Positions 1 through 9,627 of a stretch of DNA of 64,000 bases are shown in pieces; within the stretch, counting starts at the first letter, position 1, and each line of letters starts with the position of its first letter. The notes beneath the pieces are model-generated. The model was not told the origin of the DNA. It was given only the letters and a program-made list of their open reading frames with translations, and made no database searches. The position numbers and the translations under genes are program-made. This DNA is from Adiantum capillus-veneris (taxonomy: Eukaryota; Streptophyta; Polypodiopsida; Polypodiales; Pteridaceae): the NCBI GenBank assembly GCA_014529385.2, contig CM043970.1:42917279-42981278 (forward strand), given 5' to 3'.

Positions 1-410
1 AGGCACGCCTACGAAAGAAAAAGGGAAAGGAGAAGCTTTTGCCAAAGCTTAGTATGCGATACTACGGACCTTTCCAGATCACTGACAGGATAAATGATGT
101 CTCCTTCCGATTGAAACTGCCAGATACTTGGAGGATTCATAATGCATTGCATGTGAGTCTCTTGAACCCTTTTAAGGGTGATGTGCCTAATGATGGGGAG
201 CCTGACGAGCAACCCGAAGTGGAAGAAAACGAGGAGATCCTTGTTCCTGAACAGATTTTGGCACATAACGATACGAAGAAAGGTAAAGTCCGAAGGCGGT
301 TCTTGGTTTAGTTCAAGAACTTTCCTGCATTTGATGCGAAGTGGATGGAGGAGGAGGACCTAGCAGATACTCCTCGGATTGTGAAACTTTACCTCGATGT
401 TTTGGTTTAG
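1..410 (+). pseudogene. integrase C-terminus plus chromodomain remnant (family A copy 1)
   Basis: The frame is open from the window edge. It shows the integrase C-terminal motif MRYYGPFQI, then [12 protein letters not shown] and an acidic linker. The chromodomain (RRFLV, then FKNFPAFDAKWMEEED) runs to the stop at 408-410. A TAG at 309-311 interrupts the chromodomain exactly where the neighbouring copy has AAG (Lys). In chromoviruses this domain guides integrase to modified histones in heterochromatin; that role comes from the family, not from this sequence. Confidence 0.85.
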
Positions 411-1016
411 CATAGTCTACTCCAAACGGAACCCAGAAACTCAGCTTGGCCGAAGATCTGGTGCAGTGGGATGCACAAGAGGGGAGTTACTCCACTCCTT
501 TGTCAACAGATGCCTCGATTTTGATACTAAAGTCACTGATGTCTCTTTGAGCTTCAGGCATATCGAGAGCTGACAGTATTCTGCTGGATGACTTTATGAA
601 ATGGAATTCCTGATAATGATACTGATTTGTTCTTGATTTCTTGTGAGTGCAGGAACTAATAGACGAAATGACTGCAGCATTTTGGTCTGATTGATCTCGA
701 ATAGACATGGTTGCAATAGGGGTTAGTCAATCGGACATCGATGAGGTCCCGATTGGACCTAGTTGTGATTGCTAGCTACATTGCCGATAAATCAGGGTCT
801 AAGATCCGAATGAATGTTGAATGTCATGTGATGTCCTGTGATGTCTGGTGATGTCCTGTGATGTCGTGTGATGTGACTGTCGATTTTGTACATGTGCTAG
901 ATGTGTGTTCCTAGTACGTAGGTACTAACAGTCAGTGTCTGCTAAGACGGTTTATGGCTTTTGTCGGTTTTGCAGGCGTAATTGCGGCCGATTACAATGC
1001 TTTCAAGAGGGGGGTA

Positions 1017-1556
1017 TGTCACAAAGTGATGATGTGGCGGACAACAGAAACCCTAATTTATGCCAGAAACCCTAAAATTCCTGCAAACCCAAATTTCTGC
1101 CAGAAACCCTAATTTCCGGAAATCGCGGAGACTGTTTTTTTTTTTTTAAATATATATATTTTGAAAAATGATAAGCGACGCGAATTTTGCTTTTTTTTAT
1201 ATAAAAAAAAGAGAAAAGATTCTCTAAGAGAGAATTGATGCTTTTTATTTTCAAAGCTTTTGGGGCTCTGCTTTTGGGCATCTCTTGTAACCTTTAAATT
1301 AGTGGTGAGGGCCTCACTTCTCAGAGCATCTGGACGCAGAGTCTAAGAGTGAATCCCAACCCACTCTCTTGTACTTTGATAATTGATTAATACAAAAAGA
1401 AATACCGAAAGGGGCGCCAGTCTTTGGGGCCAATATCTCTAGGCACGGAACTCCGTCGGGCCAGTGCAAATCTATTGTGATCTGTAAATTGTTTTGAAGT
1501 GGTTATTTGGTGCTGTCGCGGTTGATTCTTGACTTGGAGTGTCCAAGTCTGTTACA
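1017..1556 (+). repeat. 3' LTR, family A (540 bp)
   Basis: Begins TGTCACAAAG just after the polypurine tract and ends TCTGTTACA. It carries an AATAC-AAAAAG-AAATACC polyadenylation-type region near 1390 and the family signature GGGGCGCCAGTCTTTGGGGC. The first 100 bp contain several AAACCCTAA-type telobox motifs. It is followed directly by unrelated internal pol sequence. Confidence 0.85.
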
Positions 1557-2781
1557 AAGGCTACTTGATGAGAAAGACTATGTTGTGCGTTACACAGCCG
1601 TTGCGGGAAAAGGTTATGACTGAATGCCACTGTCTACCTTTTACGGGTCACCGCGGCATTGCTACCACCATGAAGGGGTAGAGACATACTTCTTTTGGCC
1701 GAGTCTCAAAAAGGATGTGGAAGAGTTTGTGCGTAGTGTGCCAGAAGGTCAAGTTTGACAGGCATAAGGCACAGGAATTGTTACAGCCTTTACCCATACC
1801 CACCCACCCCTGGGAAAATATTGAAATGGATTTCATTTTCGATCTCCCGAGAACACAGAATGATCACGATGATTTTCCTATTACATGACACGTCTGAGAC
1901 GATTGTCTTCGACAGAGACCCCATATTTATGAGTTTGTTTTGGAAGGCATTTTTGGGAGAACATTGGCACGCAGTTGCAGTTCTTGTTATCGCTCCACTT
2001 GCAGACTGACGGGCAATCTGAGATTGCCAATTCAGTGATTCTAGATTTATTGAAGTCTTGTATCTTGGATCAGAAGACTCAATGGGAAAAGAACTTACCT
2101 TTGGTGGAATTTGCCTACAATAACACGATACACTCTTCGACGGGGAAGATGCCATGTGAGATTGTTGAAAGTGCTACGAAGGTTCCATCCTTCCTGAGCA
2201 CGAAAGATTAGATATTTGAAGCGGATGAATATTCGCGAGATTTGGATACAGCTTTTGCCAAGGTTCGCGAGACTTTGCAGGAGTCTCAAGAACGACAGAA
2301 AAAGGCAGCGGATCGCCATCGTCGCGACTTGAAATTGAAGGAGGATGATTGGGTGCTCTTACGTTTTGAGAAGGCACGCCTACGAAAGAAAAAGGGAAAG
2401 GAGAGGCTTTTTCCAAAGCTTAGTATGCGATACTACGGACCTTTCCAGATCATTGACAAGATAAATGATGTCTCCTTCCGATTGAAACTGCCAGATACTT
2501 GGAGGATTCATAATGCATTGCATGTGAGTCTCTTGAAACCTGTTAAGGGTGATGTGCTTGATGATGGGGAGCCTGATGAGCAACCCGAAGTGGAAGAAAA
2601 CGAGGAGATCCTTGTTCCTGAATAGATTTTGGCACATAACGATACGAAGAAAGGTAAAGTCCGAAGGCGGTTCTTGGTTAAGTTCAAGAACTTTCCTGCA
2701 TTTGATGCGAAGTGGATGGAGGAGGAGGACCTAGCAAATACTCCTCGGATTGTGAAACTTTACCTCGATGTTTTGGTTTAG
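1557..2781 (+). pseudogene. integrase plus chromodomain remnant (family A copy 2)
   Basis: Translated pieces in order: a zinc-finger region (GHRGIATT-like near 1645, disrupted), a deleted integrase core (junction near 1870), then LQTDGQSEIANSVILD (about 1990-2050) with the third catalytic acidic residue. WEKNLPLVEFAYNNTIHSSTG follows in overlapping frame (about 2085-2145), then the integrase C-terminus with MRYYGPFQI, and the chromodomain FKNFPAFDAKWMEEED. Frameshifts occur in the core, a TAG lies near 2209 and another at 2623-2625 (CAG in the sister copy). The core has lost the segment between the first and second catalytic Asp, so the protein cannot be functional. Confidence 0.8.
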
Positions 2782-3356
2782 CATAGTCTACTCCAAACGG
2801 AACCCAGAATTCAGCTTGGCCTGAGATCTGGTGCAGTGGGATGCACAAGAGGGGAGTCACTCCGCTCCCTTGTCAACAGATGCCTTGATTTTGATACTAA
2901 AGTCATTGATGTCTCTTTGAGCTTCAGGGATATTGAGAGCTGACAGTATTCTGCGGGATGACTTTATGAAATGGAATTCTTGATTATGATACTGATTTGT
3001 TCTTGACTTCTTGTGAGTGCAGGAACTGATAGACGAAATGGCTGCAGCATTTTGGTCTACTTGATCTCGAATAGACATGGTTGCAATAGGGGTTAGTCAA
3101 TCGGACATCGATGAGGTCCCGATTGGACATAGATGTGGTTGCTAGCTACATTGCCGATAAATCATGGTCTAAGATCCGAATGAATGTTGAATGTCCTGTG
3201 ATGTCCTGTGATGTGACTGTCGATTTTGTACATGTACTAGATGTGTGTTCCTAGTACGTAGGTACTAACAGTCAGTGTCTGCTAAGACGGTTTATGGCTT
3301 TTGTCGGTTTTGCAGGCGTAATCGCGGTCGATTACAATGCTTTCAAGAGGGGGGTA

Positions 3357-3885
3357 TATCACAAAGTGATGACGTGGTCGACAGCAAAAACCCTAATTTC
3401 TGCCAAAAACCCTAAAATTCTTGTAAACCCTAATTTTTGCCAGAAACCCTAATTTCTGGAAATCGCGGAGGCTATAAAAATAATCAATAAAAAAATTAAT
3501 GATGAGCGACGCGAATCTTGCTTTTTCTCTACGCAATGAGAAAGAGAGAGAGAATGCTTTTGCTTTCAAGTTTTGACTCTGTGTGAGAGAGAGAGAGTAG
3601 TTGCTTTTGATTTGAAGCTTTTGGGGCTCTGCTTTTGGGCATCCCTTGTAACCTTTAAATTAGTGGTGAGGGCCTCACTTCTCAGAGCATCTGGACGCAG
3701 AGTCTGAGAGTGAATCCCGACCCACTCTCTTGTACTTTGAACTGATTAATAAAAAGAAATACCGAAAGGAGCGCCAGTCTTTGGGGCCAATATCTCTAGG
3801 CACGGAACTCCGCCGAATTGTTTTGAAGTGGTTATTTGGTGCTGTCGCGGTTGATTCTTGACTTGGAGTGTCCAAGTCTGTTACA
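3357..3885 (+). repeat. 3' LTR, family A (529 bp)
   Basis: Follows the polypurine tract aagagggggg and ends GTCCAAGTCTGTTACA. It contains four AAACCCTAA-like motifs in its first 100 bp, a short GA-rich stretch near 3541-3597, and TTAATAAAAAGAAATACC, a plausible polyadenylation region, near 3745. Closely related to the LTR at 1017-1556. Confidence 0.85.
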
Positions 3886-4318
3886 GAAATAGCTGAGCGG
3901 CGGCTACCTACTTTAAGTACAGAGGAGAACAAATAGGGTTATGCCATGATGCCCTCCAGGAGGAGGAGAAGGTAGTGCCACTGAAGAAGATGGACCCTGT
4001 GAACTATAGATGCTGGGAGTGAGTAGCCTGCAGCCTATGATCTCACATCAAATATTTTCTGTGGAGTAGTAAATGGATTGCACCGATTAAGGAATGCTGA
4101 GTCCTTAAGTGGACTTCTTACTTGATTTTCTTTCAATTGGTCCTAATTTTCCACAGATGAACAGCAAGGAGGAGCTTGCAAATACACATGTTTCGCTCAC
4201 TTTATTTTGTTTGACGTCTAAAATTTGACCGAACAATCAAAATAACTTGCAGAGCAGGAATAGGAACAGGGGGTCTTGCTACCTGTGCCTACTCCCATCG
4301 CCCACGCTACACACTAGC
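3886..4318 (+). pseudogene. fragment related to the host-gene intron/exon at 30.8-31.5 kb
   Basis: From about 4030 the sequence matches 30829-31102 closely. The shared part includes an intron-like stretch ending in a pyrimidine-rich tract plus cacag, then exon-like sequence coding MNSKEE. It continues with the shared AATTTGACCGAACAATC and GGAACAGGGGGTC stretches. At 31440 the corresponding exon is intact and reads on as a protein; here it is broken soon after SKEE. It ends where a retrotransposon LTR begins. The first 140 bases (3886-4030) have no match that I can see. It is either a duplicated gene fragment moved by a transposon or an old segmental duplication. Confidence 0.5.
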
Positions 4319-4730
4319 CAGGTTCTTGGGGTAGTCTTGCTTGAGAAGGTGTCTGTTGAGCAATGCTCCTGCTGCCTCTTCTGCAAAAAGTGCTACCTCT
4401 GGTTTCCTTATATATTTCATTAGCAAAATTGCCCTACCTAGTTCCCAAAAAAAGTCACTTAATAAATAAGTGAAAAATGTCAAAATGAGAGAAAATAGGT
4501 TTAATGCAATGGAAAATTCCCTTGATGGATTCTGATGGTAATGCTGATGATCATGCTATGTGCAACCAAATGATATGCATCTACTCTAAGTGTCTGGTCA
4601 TGCACGGTCTGCAAACAGACTGACAAAAGTTCCAGATCACTTCTTATTCTAGACTGACTTGACTGAACTGAACCCTGGTCATGCTGTAGCTTTGTCCACG
4701 GACATATAGGGTTCGATGTGTCAGTTGACA
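4319..4730 (-). repeat. LTR fragment, 5' part (reverse orientation)
   Basis: Matches 6190-6612 along its length with scattered substitutions and small indels. On the reverse strand it begins TGTCAACTGACA, corresponding to the perfect TGTCACGTGACA palindrome of the longer copy. Only the first roughly 410 bases of the LTR are present; the rest is missing at the left end, where host-like sequence starts. Confidence 0.7.
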
Positions 4731-5300
4731 ATGTTGAACTTTGCTCAAGATGAGTGATCCGAACTGTGCTCAAGGGTTCCTTTTACTTCGCGTCTGTCTT
4801 CGGCTTCCAAGCGTGCTTGCTCAAGAGCCGCCTTTCATTCTGCTTTTCTTTCTTTTTGTTCATCGCGCTTGCATTCCAAGGCAACGCGAGTCGCTTCTTG
4901 TCGTGCCATCATGTCCATCATTGATTTCACCAAAGCCTCCATAGGATTTGGTGCAATCCCTGGCGTAGATGGCGAAGGGGGAGGGTCAGGAAAACCTCCA
5001 TGGTGTGGAAATTCTTCTTCACTACTTTCATGCCCATCACCTCTATGCGAAGTATCCATTCGGCTTCAGGTGACGACCATACACTGTGATCTTTGGTTCT
5101 TAAGTTCACGAGGAACTTGCGTTCTTTGTAAGTCTTGGGTTCTTGGGTTCTTGGGGGTCTTGAGTTCTTGAGGTTCTTGAGGTTCTTCTTTCGCTTGCAA
5201 TATGTTTAGAGAAGGATCTTCTCTTCATCGAAGTTCTGCTCTTTTCCGCGGGCGCACCCCTTGCCGGCTTTGCGGTCACACCAAGGTTGCTTTTTCGCAC
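4731..5300 (-). pseudogene. gag N-terminal remnant of an LTR element
   Basis: On the reverse strand a frame starts at 5059 with MDTSHRGDGHESSEEEFPHH and continues through a proline-rich stretch and MEALVKSMMDMMARQEATR. After a TGA at about 4835 it continues in frame as KAALEQARLEAEDRREVKG, a coiled coil typical of plant gypsy gag N-termini. A second basic open frame (5106-5300) lies upstream. The coding sequence then runs straight into a piece of LTR tail (4731-4785) that abuts the LTR head at 4730, so everything downstream of the gag N-terminus is missing. Confidence 0.6.
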
Positions 5301-5530
5301 CTCACGTCGATTGGCCGGCCGCTAAGTGCACGGTCCGCTCTCAATGAGTGAAAAGAGGCACAAGGGGAGGTTGGACAAGCCCTTCTTTCTTGGGATTTCT
5401 GTCACTCTTCAAAAACACGATTAGGAATCGACACGCCCAAGAGGACTTGGGTTACGTGCGACCGCAACAAGCAAAAAAAATTATGTGGTTCTTGTGGTTA
5501 TTTCCTTGAGCGATACAGAACACTGCCAAA

Positions 5531-5542
5531 GCTTTGATACCA
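5531..5542 (-). other. primer binding site, initiator tRNA-Met type
   Basis: Reads TGGTATCAAAGC on the reverse strand, one base from the LTR end at 5544. This is one mismatch from the usual plant TGGTATCAGAGC complementary to the 3' end of initiator tRNA-Met. It fixes the orientation of the element as reverse and identifies 5544-6612 as its 5' LTR. Confidence 0.7.
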
Positions 5543-5543
5543 A

Positions 5544-6612
5544 TGTAGGTGCAGCGGAAGTGAATGTTGAACTTTGCTCAAGATGAGTGATCCGATCGTG
5601 CTCAAGGTTCCTTTTACTTATGGAAGGGAGAGCCTTTCGTTCTATAAAATGAGAGTGCAATGGACACAAACAAAGTGAATGGACACTGTGCGTGAAGATG
5701 TTGAGACTGAGAGACATAGAGAGAAGAGAATACGACATTGGGACGTTGTAAAACCCTCCTGCGAAGGCCCCACTCTTGATGGCGAGAGTGGTCTACTATT
5801 GATTGCACAATCTGATACAAGGGGCTGATGAATGAGTCTGATTGCTGTGATTGTCGAGGTTGACGGAGTTGACGACGAGGACGAGTCTAATGCTGAGACT
5901 GAATGCTTGAACGCTGAAGGGCTGCTGTGGAAAAACGTCGATTCTGAGGCTGTTTTGTCGCTGAAATTTGGCTATGGAATCGCTAATGCTTTAGGGCTGA
6001 AAAACGCCAGGCTGAATGGGCTGCAAACGCTGGCTCAGCAGGCTGGAAAACGCTGAACCTGAGGCTGAAATTGCTGCTGCTAAACGCCAAGTGCAGGGGC
6101 TGATTTGCTTTACAAACGCTTGTTCTGCAGAGGATGGCTAAGGTCGCTGGTTTCCTATGCTGAAAACGCTAGGCTTCTGGCTGGAAACGCGAGGCTCTTG
6201 GGGTTGTCTTGCTTGAGAAGGTGCTTGTTGAGCAATGCTCCTACTACCTCTTCTACCAGAAAGTGCTAGCTCTGGTTTCCTTATATATTTCATTAGCAAA
6301 ATTGCTCTACCTAGTTCCCAACAAAAGTCACTTAATAAAGAAGTGAAAAATGTCAAAAATAGAGAAAATAGGTTTAATGCAATAGAAAATTCCCCTGATG
6401 GATTCTGATGGATCCTGATGGCAATGCTGATGATCATGCTATGTGCAACCAGAGGATATGCATCTACTCTAAGTGTCTAGTCATGCACGGTCTACGAGCA
6501 AACTCACAAAAGTGCCAGATCTCTTCCAATTCTAGATTGACTTGACTGAACTGAACCGTGGTCATGCTGTAGCTTGTCCATGGACAAATAGGATTGGATG
6601 TGTCACGTGACA
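5544..6612 (-). repeat. 5' LTR of a reverse-strand element (1069 bp)
   Basis: On the reverse strand it runs from TGTCACGTGACA (6612) to GCACCTACA (5544), followed by a primer binding site. Its first 420 bases recur at 4319-4730 and its last roughly 300 bases are found inverted at 6840-7157. The interior (5925-6205) is a degenerate AAACGCTG-rich repeat. No full-length partner LTR is present in the window. Confidence 0.65.
5925..6205. repeat. degenerate ~22-bp minisatellite inside the LTR
   Basis: Repeated blocks of the form AAAACGC...GAGGCTG, for example aaaaacgccaggctgaat, aaacgctggctcagcag, aaaacgctgaacctgagg and aaaacgctaggcttctgg. Spacing and sequence vary between blocks, so this is an old array. 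Confidence 0.6.
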
Positions 6613-6951
6613 TTCCCGTAGCAGATCATCGCCGCACGGTCAGATCAGCCTGCGTTTGCAGATTCAGCCCACTATTCGCAGATTTCAGCATCTTCGTTTT
6701 CAGCATTGTCGTCGTGTCGTCATCATCACCGTCGTCACCGACATAGAGTCAGAATTCAGCAGATACAAGATTTGCAGATTTCAGCCCCTAGCGTTTTCAG
6801 TTTTCAGCGTGTCTCTCGTCGTCGACATCGTCAACAAGTCCATTGCATTTAGACCATTGTACGAGGATGGTGCAATCAATAGCATAGACCTCTCTCTCCA
6901 TAGAAAGTGGGGCCCTTGGAGGAGGGTTTGACAACTTTTCTAGTGTCGTAT

Positions 6952-7000
<49 letters not shown>

Positions 7001-7157
7001 CCTTCATTCACAATGTTTATCCACTTTGTTTGTGATCATTTGCACTCTCTCACTAAAGGAACGGAAGGCTCTTACTTCCGTAGGTCAAAGGAACCCTTGA
7101 GCAAAGTTCGGACTCATCTTGAGCAAAGTTCAACATTCACTTCCGCTGCACCTTACA
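6601..7157 (+). repeat. LTR of the same family, forward orientation, shortened
   Basis: Shares the palindromic TGTCACGTGACA (6601-6612) with the reverse LTR and ends TTCCGCTGCACCTTACA. The last 300 bases are the inverse counterpart of 5544-5830. The section that would match 6190-6600 is missing, leaving about 557 bp. A CT microsatellite (6952-6996) lies inside. The LTR runs straight into LINE sequence, so no internal region or primer site follows. Confidence 0.6.
6952..6996. repeat. CT dinucleotide microsatellite
   Basis: About 45 bp of uninterrupted CT repeats inside the forward LTR. Confidence 0.95.
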
Positions 7158-9512
7158 CTCAAGATCGAGGCCATGTGCTCCAAACCATGCTCTAACCTGT
7201 GTGTACCATGCTCTTTCATACCCAGACTCTGCTATGTGTATAGCTGACTCAAATGCTCGCTGTGTGAGTCTGTCAGCCGGGAGCTCTCTCACTCTCTGAA
7301 TAAAGATCGTCTGAAAGAGTGCCTCCACTACCATGGTGGGGGGGGGGGGTTAGCAAGCTCTGCCCTTATGATGTCGTGTGGTACATTGTGCTTGCCTCGA
7401 AACATGCAAGAAATCATAGAGATCCGTGGTCTCTCTATCTGTGCCCACTGGCTATCTGTCTATCCAAGTGCTCACATCGCTACTGCATACATCAGGGTTG
7501 GAGTGACTAAGGTTTTAAATAGCCACCCCTATGTGTGGGGCTCCTGAAAGTGTGCCTGATGACATCTTCGCTCTAGCATGGCCAATGCTACATATCCTCG
7601 GGTGAGTGTCAGTGGCGGCCTATGCCATGGAGAAGGGTCTATCTGCTAGTGAATGTGACTCCCAGATAGTCGTAGGAGGTGACCACCTGTACTGGTCCTC
7701 TTGCTGCTGCAATGTGGCTGCTCGCCGGACTAATCTGGAAGTGTGGAAGATCATGACCTTGGTCTTCCCAAGGTTCATTGTTAGTCCCCTGTGTGTACAA
7801 AACTCATCCAAGGCGCTCAAATGGCTCTGTAGGCCCTGTGGTGACTCTGAAATCAATACAATATCATCAGCATGTAGCATATAGCATAATGTGGACTTGA
7901 GTACATACTAGGTCAGCTCCCGCCTCTCCCACTTGTGGATGTAGTCGGAGATCTCCTCGATGTAGAATCCAAAGAGGGTCGGGGAGAGGAAACATCCTTG
8001 CTTAACACCAATGGTGCTAGCAATAGACTCTGATAGGCCGCCTAGACAACGACCTCTCTGAAATCAATACAATATCATCAGCATGTAGCATATAGCATGA
8101 TGTGGACTGGGGTACCTGCTAGGTCAGCTCGTGCCTCTCCCACTCGTGGATGTAGTCGGAGATCTCGTCAATGTAGAATCCAAAGAGGGTCGGGGAGAGG
8201 AAAAATCCTTGCTTAACACCAATGGTGCTAGCAATAGACTCTGATAGGCCGCTTGGACGACCTCTCCCAATCACTCTCATAGAGAGCATAGATGGCCCGT
8301 ATCATCTCTGATGGTAGCCCCAGACTCTGAAGTCGCCAAAAGACCCTCTCTCGTGGGATTGGGCAAACACTTTTCCGAAATCCACAAAGCAGCAGTAAAG
8401 ATTCTTCTTTCGCACCTTTGCCCCATCAATGAGGCAGCGCAGAACAAAGATGTGGTTGATTGTGGAGAAGGTCCACCTGAACCTTGTCAGGCCAGGAGCC
8501 CGTAGGCCGTCATTCTCCCCATATGAACTAAGATCAGCCTCAAGTACCGCCCCATATAGTTTGGCCATTGTATGGCCAATCATGATAGTCTTGTAATTAC
8601 GTGGGTCCAAGGTGTCTCTTGATTTGTGGATCGCACAATGGTGTGCTTGGTCCACTCCTCTAGGAAGCCCTCCCCTGTAGCCCGATTGAATATATGTGCA
8701 ATCAACGGGGCTATCGTTGCGGCTGTTAAATGAGGTGCTCACTCTGTAATCCTGTATGATCTTATGACCGGCGGTGCTGTAGGCAGCGAATGGCCTTCTT
8801 CACCGTCTCTGTTGTGAAGAAGGAAGAGCTCGTGGGTCGAGGCCCGGGTGGTTGTGGAATCAGAGGTTGGTTCAGCACCTCATAGAGTCTTTCTGCATAG
8901 TCGTGCCATACCTGTGGATCCTCAATTGAAGTAGTCGGTCGTGGCTCGTGAAGGGTGCACCATATTGTGGCACTGTGGCACTGTCCATGCTCATGAACAA
9001 GTGGTATAGCACTAGCTCATGTGCCTCCTTGAAAGCTCGCCACTTTCAGCGCATGAGTGTCTTCATCTGGCGGTTGGCCTCTCGATTAGTGATCTCTTGT
9101 TCGTTGCGCACGCAGTCAGTGGTAGAGGTCTCTACACTCATCATCATACCAGCAGTTCAGTGGCATAGTCCGTGGGGGGGTGGCTTGTATGGGTGGTGTG
9201 GAGAAAAGAGCTAATGGCTGATGTCTGCAGGACAGATGTGATGTGGGAGGCAGGCATAGGTAATGGTGTGGAGGGGTGGAGTAAAAGGAGTCCCTTCTTG
9301 ACCTCTACCGAGTATAAGGGGACTAGCTCATGTGTGAAATGGATCTTGGTGTATGGGGTGTGTGTCGTGGATGTGGAGGGTGTGGCATCGCCAATGAGGG
9401 AGAGTGCAAGATTGGTGACCAATACGTGTGGGTGGGATAGTGAAAGAGCTAAGTAGATGGGTGGCCTCTCTGGATCCCATGATGTGACTCCCTCCCCCGG
9501 GTGTAACTCCAT
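7158..9512 (-). pseudogene. decayed non-LTR retrotransposon (LINE) reverse transcriptase
   Basis: On the reverse strand, in order, there is a linker region (WHDYAERLYEVLNQPLIP-like, near 8900; TVKKAIRCLQ near 8790). RT start motifs follow (NYKTIMIGHTMAKLYGAVLE and LYCCFVDFGKVF, within 8302-8742), then FLSPTLFGFYIDEISDYI (about 8000 and again about 8200). The catalytic block ADDIVLISESPQGL with MNLGKTKVMIF (7620-7880) comes next; its usual YADD reads HADD. A C-terminal tail IQRVRELPADRLTQRAFESA (7137-7334) ends the coding trace. Many stops and frameshifts separate the blocks. The upstream end (9144-9512) may be the tail of the endonuclease domain. Known role: target-primed reverse transcription of its own RNA. 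It is not functional here. Confidence 0.75.
7845..8266 (-). repeat. 211-bp tandem duplication within LINE RT
   Basis: Copy 1 is 7845-8055 and copy 2 is 8056-8266; both start ctctgaaatcaatacaatat and end at cgacctctc. The unit covers the RT PLSPTLF-type motif, which is therefore present twice. 211 is not a multiple of three, so the duplication also shifts the frame. Confidence 0.85.
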
Positions 9513-9627
9513 GTGGTATGCATGTAAGCCCTCCTGAAGTGGGCCACTGTGTCATCCCTATATAAATATCAAGACGGTGTTGAGCAAATGATGATCGTAC
9601 ATTGTAATGCAAGCTGTGTCTGTTGAA
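9513..9627. other. short flank between LINE and element E
   Basis: Contains CCTATATAAATATC near 9556, a TATA-like sequence on the plus strand, followed by TTGAA directly at the LTR. No coding content is seen. It could be the 5' LTR tail of the family A copy that continues at 15514, but I see no clear match. Confidence 0.3.

Larger units (their letters stand above)
1..1556 (+). mobile_element. 3' end of Ty3/gypsy chromovirus, family A copy 1
   Basis: Partial element cut by the left edge of the window. It contains the integrase C-terminus and chromodomain, a roughly 600-bp untranslated 3' region, a polypurine tract (tcaagagggggg, ending near 1014) and a complete 3' LTR. The same order recurs in the next copy (1557-3885) and in the complete family A element at 18956-27614. 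The sequence directly after its LTR is integrase zinc-finger coding sequence of a second family A copy. This copy may therefore have inserted into the pol of the next one, or the two may have arisen by unequal recombination; the left flank is outside the window. Confidence 0.85.
1557..3885 (+). mobile_element. 5'-truncated chromovirus, family A copy 2
   Basis: Starts within pol just before the integrase zinc finger and runs through integrase, chromodomain, 3' untranslated region, polypurine tract (near 3343-3354) and LTR. From about 2372 it is closely similar to the start of the window. The offset changes from 2371 to 2340 bp because this copy has fewer of the short gatgtcctgt repeats near 830-870 of copy 1. 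The first LTR bases read TATC instead of TGTC, a point change in the terminal dinucleotide. Confidence 0.85.
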
